From: Prochilodus magdalenae
Lineage: Eukaryota; Chordata; Actinopteri; Characiformes; Prochilodontidae
Reading direction: 5' to 3'
Assembly: GCA_024036415.1 (NCBI GenBank)
Contig: JAMWET010000160.1
Location: 448,501 to 512,500 of the forward strand
Length of the DNA: 64,000 nt
Positions 34,441-47,290 of the stretch are shown piece by piece (position 1 is the first letter of the stretch; each line of letters starts with the position of its first letter). The position numbers and the translations under genes are program-made. The notes beneath the pieces were generated by a model, which made no database searches, was not told the origin of the DNA, and worked only from the letters and a program-made list of their open reading frames with translations.

Positions 34441-36242
34441 TATGATCCAGTGCCTCGCTCTCCGTCTATAGATCTCCTTTTCTCTTTCTGCTACTCTTTC
34501 TCAGGATATAAAGACAGACTAAGGCTCACAAGGCCTTAACCTTCACTTCTCCACCAGTAGGTACTCTTGAAATACACACAGTGAGAGCAGGTTGCAGCTT
34601 TTCAGTGCTGTGGATATTAGCTCACATGGCTTGATTGTGTGCATCTTTAAAACTCCAGGTATTATTTTATTATGAATAGACAACTGTCACTGAAAACCGT
34701 GAGGCAGTGGGATGTTCCGAGTCCAGAATATCACATAAAGGTCTTCGATACTGACACAAACCTTTATAGCTCTAACATAGCCCAAGATTTGATGAAGAAA
34801 AAAAAAAGAAAATCTGTTCCATGTGAGGATTTTATCATCCTTTATCTTCTTGTCTCTTGTTCTTTCCCATCTTATTTCATTCTCTGGGGCACCACAGTGA
34901 AGAGGACTTGGCATGTGTCTCCTCTGCTTGCCCCGCAGCCCTCGCGAAATGAAAAGCTGCTCATTACCGGAACGTTCTGGAAAAGCCCAGGTCCCCCGAG
35001 ACGCCAAAAGCAGTGATACCATCTTCTGACAGGGCAAGCAGACGCTAAAGAAATGAGATGCCATTAAAATAGTACTGAAAAGAGGGGTCAGAACACAATA
35101 TCGCTCTCCACAAGCCTGTTACTCACTCACAGTGTCAAGTTAAGGGCAAGCACCGTTCAAACAGGGTTATCTGCGTGCTAGCTTAGATGTAGGCTAATCA
35201 GTCTTTTCCCCCCGACAAGTGTTAAAGGGATAGTTCCTCAGTCATTAGTGTGGTGGTCCATTCATCAGTCTGCAGTTAGTACACTTAACACACTTCGGTC
35301 CAGTGAACCTTATCGATTCCTCTTTAAACAAAAGCTGCAAATATTTGGAAAAGGGGACCCAACAACTGGACTCTAAGCAAATCAATACAACAAATCAGCT
35401 GCCTGTATGCCAAATGGCTGGACACACCTTCCCCAATTTTAAATGAACATAGATGGGTGTGGCTTAAAGAGGAGGAGATTAAATGGACGAGTGCAACGGG
35501 AATGGAAACAGACAAAACTTTCCAGATTTGAGCAGCATCCCCAACGAGAGCTTAGCATAGAATCCCTAGCATAAGGCTTTGTGGCTTTAGACTGAAAAAG
35601 ACAACCACATGAAACTTAGCCTCTAGGCTTCTGCCGAATTCTGTTGATCCAACCACATTGTAAGCTCTTGACTACACTGTCAACAGACACATCATCCTCA
35701 GCCTGGAAGATGTACGTCAGCTAAAGCGACAGCTGTCAGAAAGGAGAGGTGTGAAGGAGTGATGAAAAGAGAGGAACACTGACTCAAAAATGCTCAAACT
35801 CAGCCCCAGTAAAGTATTCCTTTTCATAAAGGGCCTACAACGGTTAAGCATAGCTGCATAGCTGTAGATTATGATAAACTGTGACTATGCAAAGCTGTCA
35901 GATAGCGGCCTTCAGATGTGCCACTCAACGCTTCTGAAAAGATCTTAAAAAGAAACACAGCACTTTGTGCTCCTGAAGTGGCTAAAACCAAACAACTCAG
36001 ACTCAGAGACTCTGAGGTCAACATTGTCTGAAGGGACATCTGAAGTCAAGGAAACGTAGGCACGCAGGCTTAGTCTGTAGTTTCATACAACTTACTGGTG
36101 TTCCTCCAGCCTTTCGAAGAAATATGCTAGCAAACGAACGCTATTCTTTTGAGCAAGAGAGATTTTTAAGTTAAGGGTGTCACCCAACTCATCACAGCAT
36201 GCTCCGTCTTACCCAACCAAGTAAGAAATAAGCAGCTCCTGC
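34441..36242. other. non-coding stretch
   Basis: Includes GTTAAAGGGATAGTTCC near 35221, a phrase typical of ends of fish inverted-repeat elements, but no partner end was found. Frames of 114 and 125 codons overlap on opposite strands at 34672-35064. No gene supported. Confidence 0.4.
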
Positions 36243-36701
36243 TTGGCAGTGCAGAGTAAAGCAAAGCTAGAAGAGAAGCTACAAAATTCTTTAAAGTTCC
36301 AATATACTGTCAGAGTCTCATGGCTGTGTTTTGGTATAAATAGATTTTGCATGAATTCAAAGACACACAAAGTTGTTTTTTTTCCAGGAATATTTCCTCT
36401 TGCGGCAGGCTTCTATGATCCTGGAATACAATGCTTGTTTGCGGCCTGGGTATTTTTACTGCTTCGCGATCTTAGCCTGTATTTCCACATGTTCTGGCTG
36501 TGGGCGCTGAAGGCTCTGGGTTTAGCTCTGGTCAAGGTTGTGTGTTCTGTTTGGATTCGGGCCTCTCGTCTCCTGTGCCAACACACACAGCACAGGCCCA
36601 TAACTCACTCAGCACAGCCCTTCAGAGGCGGGACACATCGAGGACTCTGGTTGCTCAAAAACGGGAAAGGACCTGAGATCCGTCTGAGGAACATTGTATG
36701 A
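36243..36701 (+). other. unrecognised 152-codon frame, probably chance
   Basis: The longest plus-strand frame outside simple repeats after that at 9046. It has a hydrophobic central stretch (FYDPGIQCLFAAWVFLLLRD and similar) that could mimic a membrane segment, but no domain is recognised. It starts from a non-ATG codon, and no acceptor or donor site frames it. Confidence 0.15.
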
Positions 36702-37534
36702 AAGTGTGCAAAGGAGGCTGACTTGTAATCTATTATTCTGTCTGTCTGGCTGCCTGTTCATCAGTCTACAAGAACAAGAACTGGTATGACTTGTCTTTGT
36801 TCCCTCTTCTCTTTCAATCCATCGCTCTCTCCCTCTTCTAATATTCTCTTTCTCTTGGAGCAATAAAATTGGGATTCTATATCTTGAGATATACTCTCTC
36901 TCTCTTTTCCAATCAGAAAGGGGTTTCGCTCTGAACGCTGTCTGTCTTTAACCCAGTCTGCTACCACTTTCTCCTCATGATGAAATCCAGTTAACCCCCC
37001 TCAGTCCCAAGGGTCTCCAGTCTGCCTAACATGTTCAAAGGGTGTCAACCCCTATTACAAATCTCGCAGCCAGACACCTAATAACCTAGGATCAGCCTCG
37101 CAGACTGAAGTCAAATTCACTCACTCAATTTGACGCTTGGTTTCTCTCGACTTGATTCCCTCTCGTGGCCCAGATCAGAATGGCTTGTGACAACGTATCA
37201 GGCACTGGCAGAGCGGGGGGAGTTATAGCTGTTGGACGGGGCAGTACAGGATGGACTGAGAGACGTGAGGCATGACGGGAAAGCGAAGCCACTGGAGGGC
37301 AGAGAACGTTCTGGAAAAAGGACTGCAGGGAATTGACCGCAATTCCTTGCGACGGCATGGCTTGTAATGAAGAGGCTGCAATATGCCAAGTGCCAAGACA
37401 ACGGAAAATTTAATAACAGTGGGTCCACACAACCACAGTTCATGCCCAGTCCTCTGTGATATATCGTCTATACCTGTCTACCAGCATTGGCTTCACAAAA
37501 CCATACAGACGTAAGCGAACACCTCCAGCTACAG
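36702..37534. other. non-coding stretch
   Basis: Pyrimidine-rich patches near 36800-36905. Overlapping minus-strand frames of 69-84 codons are short. Nothing recognised. Confidence 0.45.
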
Positions 37535-37690
37535 CTTTTCTAAAAAAGGTTTTCTACAGAACCCGATACAAAATATTAATCTCAGGAAACATTTCACAAT
37601 GGCATGCTTAAATGTGGTCACATGATCATGGTTCTCTACAGAACCCTTGAGGCACCGTATTTTTTAAAGGGAACACAAATTTTATAGCCT
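37535..37690. repeat. dispersed GGTTCT family (R3), copy 2
   Basis: Words TTTTCTACAGAACCCG near 37551, GGTTCTCTACAGAACCCTTG near 37630 and TTTTTTAAAGGGAACAC match the GGTTCT/AGAACC repeat type. Approximate boundaries. Confidence 0.45.
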
Positions 37691-39518
37691 TGCTTTAAAA
37701 ACAGTGTATGTCCAATGCAAATAAATATGACGAACAACTGAGATCATATAAATCACACTGGCCACTGGTTCAAATATGAATGGGAACTCGTAGAGCTCAA
37801 CACAGTGTCTGCCTTTCAAAAAACAGGCCAATCAGCTTGCTGGCTATGAGTGAGGGAAACGTTTGACGATACTGTGGTGCATGCAGGGGAACCCCATTGT
37901 TCTAGAAATCTACACAAGCACAGTGTCTAGAACAAGCAGAAACCTTTTCTGTGATATCGAGTCAAACGCTACTAACCGTTTATCAGTATTTTGGTCTCTC
38001 CTCATTTAATGAAATAGAAGTGCTGTAATGTATGGGTGGAAATGCTTCCCTGACACTGTTGCAAAGATGACTGCCGGGTAAACAGACATTGCTTTAAGGT
38101 TTTCACGAACTTTCTCTACTAGTAGGCCACTGTTGTTGTACTGTGATGCAATTTGATTGCAAAAGGAAAATAAGAATCATAAAGTATTTTTCTTGAATGT
38201 CATACTCGTGCTAAAGCTGAAAAGACATTCAGCTCACTGTTCCTCAGCGGACATTTATGCAGACTTGATTTTTGTTACACTGGCACAGAACATTTTACGT
38301 TACTTACATTAGGTAGGGGGTCTTTCATATTAGTTCTTTTTAGGGTGTTAAAAGGTCAAACATGATTCTTTAGGAGTTCAAAATGGTTCTACAGCATCTC
38401 TCTTGGAAGGTTTTGCAGCATTGCCTCCCTATCATGCAAACTAATCAAATACCATGATCAATTTCCAAAATGTTTTGCTATTGTATTGTATTAATACCAG
38501 CCAGCACTGCACCTGTTCTAAACTAAACACATAAAAATGCAAAAATGTGCATTCCAGTGCCTCCCCATCATCTGTAAAAGAGCCCATGCATGTTCAAAGG
38601 CAATCGTAATCACAATCAAGACCCCATAAACAGACATACGGCAACCACCCGCTCCCCGCCAACTTCCCAACACAGCACTTAGCATCTGCCTGTGAATAAA
38701 TCTAAAGTCAGCAGGCAGCTGTCCACAGGAACTCGTACAAAGTGACTCCCCCAATCATGCCCACTCTGCCGTCTTTTAGCCTGCCTCAGATGGGAAGGCC
38801 AAAAACAGGGCCACAACCGCACAGGCAAGTCCATCTGCCATCGCTATGCGCGCTATGCCTGTCCTGCCTAACAGATCCGCAAAGCCACAATCTGGAACCC
38901 AGCAACATCAAAGCCCAGCAACAGGGACAGTGCAGCGAAAAAAAACGCAGATAACAGATAAGGCTTGATGTGGGCCAGAAAATGAAATCATTAGCATGCC
39001 TTTGTATCAGCCTTCACAAAGACAATTGCTACATAATGAGTAAGAAAACTATTTTGAAATAAGCATCTCCATAACAGGACTAGAAAAAGCAGAGGCCTGT
39101 CTCACAAAGCACATTCTAAAAGTTCAGGTTCCGGAAGTTTTTGGCTTTATGCAGCCACAGTGAACTAGCTCTATGGCAAACAATCTTAAGATTAATCTGT
39201 TTGTGGGTGAAAGAAAAACTTAACCAGGCGTCATAAAACTTAAGTGTGAAGTTGTGGCAATGTATCCAGGTAAAAAAAATAAAATAAATAAAAACACTCA
39301 CTATCATGAAAAATCCCACAGACGAGAATATAAATTTAAATTTAGGATATTTAAATTTATCCAGGTTTAGATTCAAGTTAGCAGGCTAAAAATCCTTGCT
39401 TTGTGAGACAGATCCCAGAAGAAGGGCAGGCTGGTATCTTTGGTGAAATATACAAATAAAAGTACATGGAAAAGTACCAGCAAAACAACTACAAAATATA
39501 CAAGAAATAAACAGAACA
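37691..39518. other. non-coding stretch with another GGTTCT-like patch
   Basis: A weak GGTTCT-type patch at 38320-38420 (TTAGTTCTTTTTAGGG, ATGGTTCTACAGCATC) may be a third R3 fragment. Frames near 38518-38954 are short. The rest is AT-rich to mixed. Confidence 0.4.
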
Positions 39519-39975
39519 CCATTAAAAGAGGACCTATGCCCCACACCGCTGTGGCTAATCTTACACTGGTGTCGGCTCTGATGTTTAAGTTTTAGGCAGA
39601 AAGTGATCCTGGCAGTCCGGTAGAACAAACCAGTTCCGATTCTTCCAGTTTGGTCCCTCACAAGCTAGACTAGACCAGGACGTTTTAGAGTGGCAATGTT
39701 TTACTGTTTTAGCTCTCTCTGTGTTAAGTAAGGGCGTGCCAAGCTTGATGACAGGCAGGCAATACAGATTGTGACGTGATGACATTCCCATGTAACAGAG
39801 AAAAGGGCTGGAATTCCAACAAAGCGTTTATGGCATCTGAGAAAAATTGGTTTCTGTGGGAGAGAGTTTTTTTTAATAACTCTCTGTTTGTGTATGCAAA
39901 AAGCTACATGACGCAGTAAAACTGTGGGAGCAAGCTGGAAAATATATAATATAATAGGTCCCATTTAAGTGAAGC
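39519..39975 (-). mobile_element. non-autonomous DNA transposon (MITE-like), copy of family R4
   Basis: The left end (39519-39540) reads CCATTAAAAGAGGACCTATG. The right end, reverse-complemented (about 39975-39950), reads CACTTAAATGGGACCTATTA, giving inverted repeats of the form TTAAA-N-GGGACCTAT. Internally the minus strand carries CTCTCCCACAGAAACC, GGAATTCCAGCCCTT, CTGTTACATG and ATTGCCTGCCTGTC, matching 18470-18670 in order. About 457 bp without a coding frame that looks real. Confidence 0.65.
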
Positions 39976-40351
39976 AGTGGCTCCAAATGTCTCTGTATGT
40001 TAATGAGATAAAGTAAATGAGTGACCGACCATTTGGATGCTTACACAGTTTGAGTGTATGGATGCTGAAAGAAAGCTGAAAAAAAAAAACCTTTAATGCT
40101 GACACTCTGCCAGGCCTCCGTCTGCGGTAACGCTGACCACAGTTAATGATGGGCTTGGACTTAGTGTATGGATGCCGGGGTGCCCTCCTCCACTCCCTTC
40201 GCTTTTATATGAATAGCATTTCAGTAGGAAGGCGGCTTACAGCAGAGTCCGTCCACTCTTTACCCAGCATGCACTCTGATGAGCTTGCATCGACTACAGC
40301 CGCTCCTCTGGCTTTGGCCTTTATGGGTTGCCTCCAATTTTATAGATTCAG

Positions 40352-40352
<1 letters not shown>
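39976..40352. other. non-coding stretch
   Basis: A run of A near 40079-40090. Otherwise unique-looking and moderately GC-rich after 40100; no gene. Confidence 0.5.
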
Positions 40353-40404
<52 letters not shown>

Positions 40405-40409
40405 TGTGT
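40353..40409. repeat. (TG)n microsatellite
   Basis: About 28 TG units with one TATG interruption near 40397. Confidence 0.97.
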
Positions 40410-43400
40410 AGTAGAGTAGACAGGTAGAAGTAAGTCCTGGTGAAAGGAGAAGCTGTATGTGAGCACAGTGGTTTGTCAACCCCAGGGTTTGTTTTGGCAG
40501 GGTTTGAATCAATCAGTAATGAGCTGCACTAGGTTCAGAGCTGGAGGCGCAGGCCAAGGAGCAATACAAACTGCAGGAGTTCCACTGAGTCCACTTTCCT
40601 CCATACCTCCCTCCCTCCTTCTTTCAAATAAATTCCAAACAGAAAATGCACTGGTTAAAACAAGTAGAACAAGTGAGTAAGATGAATGGCTAGATACTGA
40701 AACAAACAACTATAGCATACAGATACAGCCATGCATGTTCTCTGTGGATTATATTTTAGTACATTACCGATGTTTATGCACACTATGCATAGATATAATC
40801 TGTATCCTCATCACCACAATCCCCTAAAGTATGTCTTTAGTATTATACATAAACACTTTGCCTCAACAGATAAGTTACCATAAGCAACACACTGCATTAG
40901 GCATAAACATGTTACATGCCATCAGTTTTTCAGTTTCTGGACATAAATATTCAATATAAAGATGCCAGACCATCTGGTATCTGCATCCACCACAATCTAG
41001 AGGGCAGATAAAGCTTTGTGGACCTTCAGCCTCCAAGGGTGCTATAAAACAGGATGGTGCATACTGGCTAGGGCTGCAGAGATACGATACTTAGTATCTT
41101 TATGCACACTGTATCAGATATCGGAAGAAAAAAAGTATAAGCAGACACAGAATTAGCCTAAACGGCTACCTAAATGCTAAGCTTTTGCACAAAACAGCCT
41201 TCAAATACGCTTTATCTGACTGATGCTGTGGGCTTCTTTAAGTTTAACTACCTCTTGAACACGTGGGTGGCATTCTGTCTTAAGGGATCAAGCAAAGTGA
41301 GGACCTGTGTGCTAAAACCAAAGCTTAAAGTGAAACCTCTCCTGTGGTCTTCGTCATCTGCGCTAATGGCCAGACATTACATAGCCACTGAAAGATCCAA
41401 GTAGTCTGCCCCTGCTCGGTCACAGTGTTCAAATTTTTCAGCGCTGTAGCACTTGAGCGTTCATCCGCAGTGTTCCATCCACAGCTAATCAGTCATTGCT
41501 AACCAGCACCTGTTTATAGTGAAGTAATACATGCTGTGTGCAGCCAAATGGAGCGATGCATTATGGACCACAAAAAAGGAAGAAGGAGGAGAAAAAAAAA
41601 AGAGCTGGCAAGCCTGTACCCAGCTCAAAGCAGGGCCTTTATTGTGGCGGGTCATACTTTTGGCTCATGAGGGACACTGGCAATGTTAGCAACAGGTTTT
41701 CCAGCTGTATTTATTGGTGGCTGTATTTGTTAATGTGTCTACGGCAGCGCTCCAGCAGTGGAGGGGAAGGAGAAATAGAGGGAACTTTGTTGGGTTCTGG
41801 CTGGCAGCGCTCCATCCCCCCCTCAGGCCAAACGAGTGTATTCACAGACTCTTCAGAAAGGCTCTGATGAACTAGCAGTAGTTTGTGTGGGTGAATAGTC
41901 GAAAACCCCACCCCACCCCACTCACCCCCACACTCTCTTCCACTCTAACACACACGCTCACACACCCCCCATCACTTCTTCTTAAAAAGTTCAAATGTCA
42001 GCCAGGCTGAGAGCTATTGTCTCACCAGCAAAGAGACCTCCTCTTCTGCACTTTTTCTTTCCTCTCACTCTTCATTCCCCCTCTTTTCCCCGTCCGTCTC
42101 CTCGAGCCGAGGAGAATGAATGGTCAGTCTCTCTCCTCTTTATACACCTCTTGCTTTTCTCTGCTTCCATCTCTCTTTTCCGTCTCTGGCGAGGGGATTC
42201 AGAGGGTTTTAAAGAAAGCCTCTGGACGGGGTGACATCCGAGACTGGGGTGCAATGGCAGGGTCTTTGTAGTGCTCCGACAGCGGGCACAAACACTTCAG
42301 TGCTGAGAGAGGGGCCAAGGGTTCTACTCTAGAAAAAGCTGTGGCCGCTGACAGGACACAACAAGAGGTCCTTAGTCATCTACTAGAAAACTAGCAATAA
42401 CATTGTTGCTGCCAAAAAGGCTGGTAGAAGTCAAAGGCTCAAGCATTTCAGGCGTGATGAAGGGAGGAGATGGAAGAGAGTGGAGAAAGAGAAAAGGGTA
42501 GAAAACGAGCCAAAGAAATTAGTATGGTTTTCATGCTTTCATTAATGCTTTCAGTGTTATCTTACTACTATACAATGCAATGCAATGCACAAATCCCTGT
42601 GGTGTCAACCAATCCTGACTGCAAGCCTAACCACTGATCAAGGCTGATGAATACAACCAACCAGAATTCACCAAACCAAAAAAAATCTCCCAAAAATCCA
42701 TGGGGTTTTTTTCATAACGTGGACATGGTATATAGTTATTCATAACCTGGACAAAATACCATATTACAGTTATACTGTTTTGTTACATGCTGTGACTGCA
42801 AACTGCCTTGAAATATACAACACTGTTTCCAAACACCTGAGATGGTAAGTAAAAACAGAATGCAATGATGTGCAATCACAAAAAACGTCATATTCCCCTG
42901 CAACAGAACAGTTGCACAAATAGTTTTACCCTTGGGCGTGCATGTGACGAAAGCAAAGACGGGCCCTATCGGTGTCCCTAACTGACCCAACAGTCTCGAT
43001 TGCAGACATTCAGTGAGAAGTGACGCCCTCCATGAGTCTCCATGAACGGTTTGTTGTCAGGCGTCACATGTCCAGAGGTCCTGGTGTCACTTCACTTCTA
43101 TCCCCTACTGCAAAATCCGCAGAAACTGTGTGAGAATATTCAAAATGCATGTGATGGATTATCGCAGGACACCATTAAAAACATCTGAAACGCCTTGCCA
43201 GAATGCATGCATGTTGTGTTAGCAAACATGGTAAAGAGACACTGCTTCTGAATGTGTAGCTCAGTAAATACGGCCCATCTTACTAAATTTATGATGATTT
43301 ATTGCTACTGGTAACCTTTATCTTCTTTCACAATACCACTGCATTACAACACTTCCTTCTGGGTGCAACTGTTCTTTTGATGATGATGATCTAAGCTAAA

Positions 43401-43849
43401 ACTGAGAACTTAATAAGTTTTTAGAAATATTTATATTTAGAAAAAGTTTACTTTGAGTTTGGTTCCTTTTTTAAAAATGGGACTGTGCAAAAAATTGGTG
43501 CACCCATCGATATCATGTAGTTAAAGATACAATACAAGGGATTCTAGGTTGTCCACATGCTGACAACTTTTAAAATCAGTACTGTGAAGGTTAATATCGT
43601 GATAACATCTAACAAATAAAATATACTGTACAGCCCACGTTAAAGCCGGAGGGAAGTTTATGTTGGAGCATGAGTGTGACAAGAAGCAAGTCGAGGGATG
43701 ATGGGAGATGAAAGAAGCAATATGGTTCAGAGCAACTGGCAGACAGAAATCCTGTGCAAAAAGATTTCTGTCTGGCACAGGCGCGCACCCTTGCACCAGT
43801 TTAGCTGCATCGGCCGTGATTTCACAGCTGTCGCGGCGCTGTAGATTTC
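40410..43849. other. non-coding stretch
   Basis: Mixed DNA. 41060-41150 and 43500-43600 contain GATACGATACTTAGTATC- and ATCGATATCATG-like words suggestive of decayed dispersed repeats. 41580-42260 holds overlapping frames on both strands (60-109 codons) with a C/T-rich core at 42050-42180. A short (TGCAA)n-like patch lies near 42575-42589. No gene supported. Confidence 0.4.
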
Positions 43850-44340
43850 CCCTTTCTTTCCTCTCCGAGTGTTAAACAGAGGAGGTGCCAACATGTCGCA
43901 TGGAGCTTCTCACAGATTTGGACTGCTAACTGCCTATGGCTCTGTGACAGGAAAAAAAAAAACCTCTCTGAATCTTCTCCCCTGAGGAAGGACAACACAA
44001 AGGCGCTCCCCTGTTCCTGGTGCTAGACCTAACACTTTGGGGCAGGAACCAAAAGGAAACAGCGTAAGTGTAAATGGCATTCATTTATGACAGAGCGTAT
44101 GCCAATCATTTAAAACGACTTTATGCATATTCATAGTCATCTGTCGGCGCTCTACATTTCTATCACAAAGTGCTACTGAAATAAACTGCCCTGGTAAAAC
44201 ATAACGGGCTGGTGCTAAACTGCTCTGCCAATGGGCACCATTAAAAATCCTATTCACCTCTACACGCTGATCTAGAAACAGCCCTACCCTGCCCAGCACA
44301 GTGAACAGGACAAAACAGATTCGGCACACAGAAAGAGCCT
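43850..44340. promoter_or_regulatory. repeat-poor block with POU-type palindrome, candidate enhancer
   Basis: ATGCATATTCAT at 44123-44134 differs at one base from the MORE-type POU dimer site ATGCATATGCAT known from octamer-factor studies. GCCAATCA (44101-44108) and TTCATTTATGAC words lie close by. The block is free of simple repeats apart from an A-run at 43951-43961. Regulatory role is inference. Confidence 0.3.
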
Positions 44341-44494
44341 GCCGATGGACTCATCGTTTATGATAGCAGCTAACTAAATCACACCTTGCTAACTCGCTGC
44401 TTTCCATCTAAAAATATAACATACTATATAAGATGTGCGGAATCCTGTAGGCTTAATTGTGCTCTGTGAAATCAGCCAAAAAAAGTCCATGTAC

Positions 44495-44960
44495 AGAACT
44501 ACTGTGCACAAGTCAGAGACCCCGCCCTCCAGTAAAATACCCTGAATTTGCAGTCAAAACAGCCACTAACTACAAATGCTGCTACTCATTTTTAAAGAGG
44601 TATTTCTGAGGAGGGAACATACAAGATAATCCACTTATAGAAAGAAAAGACAAGTCAAATGGGAAAAAAATCATTAAAAGATTAACATAAAATTGGACTC
44701 CCATCAAATCAGTCACAGTCAGAGTCAGATAAACAGTACTTAAAGCTTTTATTTTTGAGAGAGTAGAAAAAAGCTTTAGATCTAAAAACATAGCCAGCTA
44801 ATACTGTCCATCCTTCCACTGTGACACAATGGGTCTCTGAAAAGATGCATAGCTCTCAAGAAGCTCCTCACTGAGAAAAGCGCAAATCAAACAGAGAAGC
44901 TGCTGGTGTTCTCAGATTAGCAGACCTAGCACCACAGACCTCCAAAAAAGAATGGAAGCT
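44495..44960 (+). mobile_element. Tc1/mariner-type transposon relic, copy B2
   Basis: ACTGTGCACAAGTCAGAGAC near 44501 fits a Tc1-like terminal sequence. At 44855-44935 the phrases CTCAAGAAGCTCCTCACTGA and GAAGCTGCTGGTGTTCTCAG align with copy B1 (TTCAAGAAGCTCCTCACTGA and GAAGCTTCTGATGTTCTCAG). The reading frame is broken. The same family is thus present twice, about 14 kb apart, in the same orientation. Confidence 0.6.
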
Positions 44961-45280
44961 GTTTCAAAAACGTCAGTTTTTTGCATTTCTAATGCTGAAA
45001 AATGAACAACTTGGGAACAAATAAAAGAAAGGGTGTTTTTTTAAAACTGTACTGTAACCCCAACCCCTCCAACTTGGTATCGCTGGCTTTAGTGCATAGG
45101 CTCATAAAACAGGAGGTTTTCAGACCCCAAGTAAGGACCATTTTACAGCTTCATGGAAGGAAGAATCTTTGCGTGAGCTGGACCCACTTATGTGTGTCCT
45201 TTATTTGACATTGCAGCCTTCAACATCCTTCTAACAAGACAAGAGGGCCCCAGCGTAGCCAACACTGAAGACTGATCCAA

Positions 45281-45304
45281 ACACACACACACACACACAC
45301 ACAC
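45281..45304. repeat. short (CA)n microsatellite
   Basis: About 12 CA units, followed by looser CAAACAC words to about 45342. Confidence 0.9.
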
Positions 45305-47089
45305 AAGAACGCAAACTCAAACACGCAGGCAAACACACACACAGAGCTGTGATGACATCCGCAGCTGTTCCGTGTCTGTCAAAGTGGCTCAGGGACTGTT
45401 TTGTGTCCTTAGCTCAAGACACCAATGACAGATGCCATATTTCTCTTGATGGTCTGTAGGATAGGGGTGGACGTGACCATATCTACTCAACCCCACGGGA
45501 GCCTTCTGAGAGGGAGTGCAGGGGCCACGAACCCTAGAAAAATCACTACAGACATTTTGCACAAAGACTAATTACTAACAGACAGGGCAAGACTGGTCAA
45601 GCAACAAAAAGTGACCATTAAACAACAAAGAGCCTTCAGTTCCAATGACTTCTCTGAAAACAGTAGTTGCCAGAAAGCAAGAAAGTGTGTAATTTATGTT
45701 GCACAACAGGCAATTATAAATAATAATCGGTGTATTTCCACAAACATATACAAAATAAAGTGACTATTATAAAGTGACTAAGCTTTTATTTTTATTTTCA
45801 AGTGATTGTGATCAAGTAATCGAGTATAACTGATTGGAGTAATTGAATAATAATGAATAATATAGACCTTTTCTTGGAAACGCCTACATAAGCAGATTAT
45901 TTCAAAGTGCTTAACTCATCTAAAATATCTCCGCTATGAACAGAAGGCACCTGTCAGTGCTAAAAGGCTCTGAAAGGGGCATGAATAGCTTAGGTGTGAG
46001 AATGTGTGGACTCTGCATGCTTCCCCTGGGCCAATCTTTCCATTCAGGACAGCGGAGGACACATGCGTTAAACCCTCGTAAATGCACAAGGTCAAAAAAA
46101 CATCCACTAACACAAGCTGTCCACATGCAGGTTTGAAAAAAGAAAAAAAAGAAAGAAAAGCGTAGCCCTGCCCTGCGTTAAGTTTCCTATTGGCCAACTC
46201 TGTCCATTCAGCCTACTCCACAGCCCGTCCATGTGAGTGTAAAGCGGGTATTATTAATAGCTGGGTCATTAAACCATTAGGGGTTTAATGTGATGCCGCA
46301 TGAGCACGGCTCAGCACCAGCATGTCAGCAGAGCTCGAGCTCAGATGAATGCAGGGAGTGGGCAAGATGCCAGGAGGTCACAGGAGAGAATGGAGTCGGG
46401 AGGAAGGGCAAAACAAATGATGGGAGGACATAGCATGAGGATCAATCCACCTTGTGCTGTGTTGCTTTACATCCGACTGAATATTGAAACTCGCAGTTAC
46501 TGTGTAAAGTGTTTGAACGGGGCAGGTAGTTTTGTCAGCTTGTATATAGAATGGAGCAGTGGTTCTGCATGTGGACATTTTTGTAGATGTCATGCATTTT
46601 GAATATGGTCAGAACACAGTGCTTTCATTTTCATAAAACTGAACTGAAAACTATACTGTGCCAATGTGACATGTCCCTTAATGTACAGCGTTTTGAGACC
46701 CTCAAATCAGAAGTTTTAAAATAAAGCAGTTGCCAAGTCAGCCTACTGAGGAACTAATTGAGCCGTCTTGTTTTTTTTGTGCTTAATAAAAGCAACATGT
46801 CATTAGACAAGCCATAATGACTAAGTTTTAATTTGCATCATTACTTTTATCATCCAAAAAGTTAATGATAATGTCTAGCAATCAAGGCTCATAAGAAAAC
46901 ATGTTCAACTATTCTGTCTGAATTGGCAAATATTGGCAAATATTCCTGGCAGACCAATATCATGAGTAAAATACAATAATAGATAAATCTAAGACTACAG
47001 GCTAGTAAAGGGGAATTACATATAGACAATGACAGAGACACATCTGTAAAAATTGGGCTAGTATTGCATTGTAGCTTGGGACCAATTTG
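45305..47089. other. non-coding stretch
   Basis: AT-rich at 45700-45900 and 46760-47040. Overlapping frames at 45920-46600 (66-100 codons, both strands) have no recognised domain. No gene supported. Confidence 0.45.
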
Positions 47090-47290
47090 CTAAAATCCTT
47101 TTTTAAACACCATTTTAGTATTAGCAGCATTACATACAAAGCTCAGAGGACAAGTGTAGGTTCACTGGTCATTTTGCAGAGTAAATATCAACCCTATTCG
47201 GGTTGGAGACATTGCGACCCCTGCTTCCCATCACCACCACTGTGAAAAAATGTACGCACTATTTCACACCCAAACACTCTCAATGGCCCA
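47090..47290 (+). repeat. dispersed repeat family R1, copy 3
   Basis: Carries the CCCATCACCACCACTGTGA word at 47227-47245, identical to copy 1, followed by AAAAAATGTACGCACTATTTC where copy 1 has ACAATTCCGACACGGTTTC. Upstream similarity is weak (AGCAGCATTACAT near 47125). Boundaries are approximate. Confidence 0.5.

Noticed and set aside
35221..35240. GTTAAAGGGATAGTTCC as a transposon end
   Set aside because: The phrase resembles fish element ends but no partner end was found nearby.
36243..36701. 152-codon frame with a hydrophobic stretch as a membrane protein gene
   Set aside because: No recognised family, non-ATG start, no flanking splice signals; plausible by chance.
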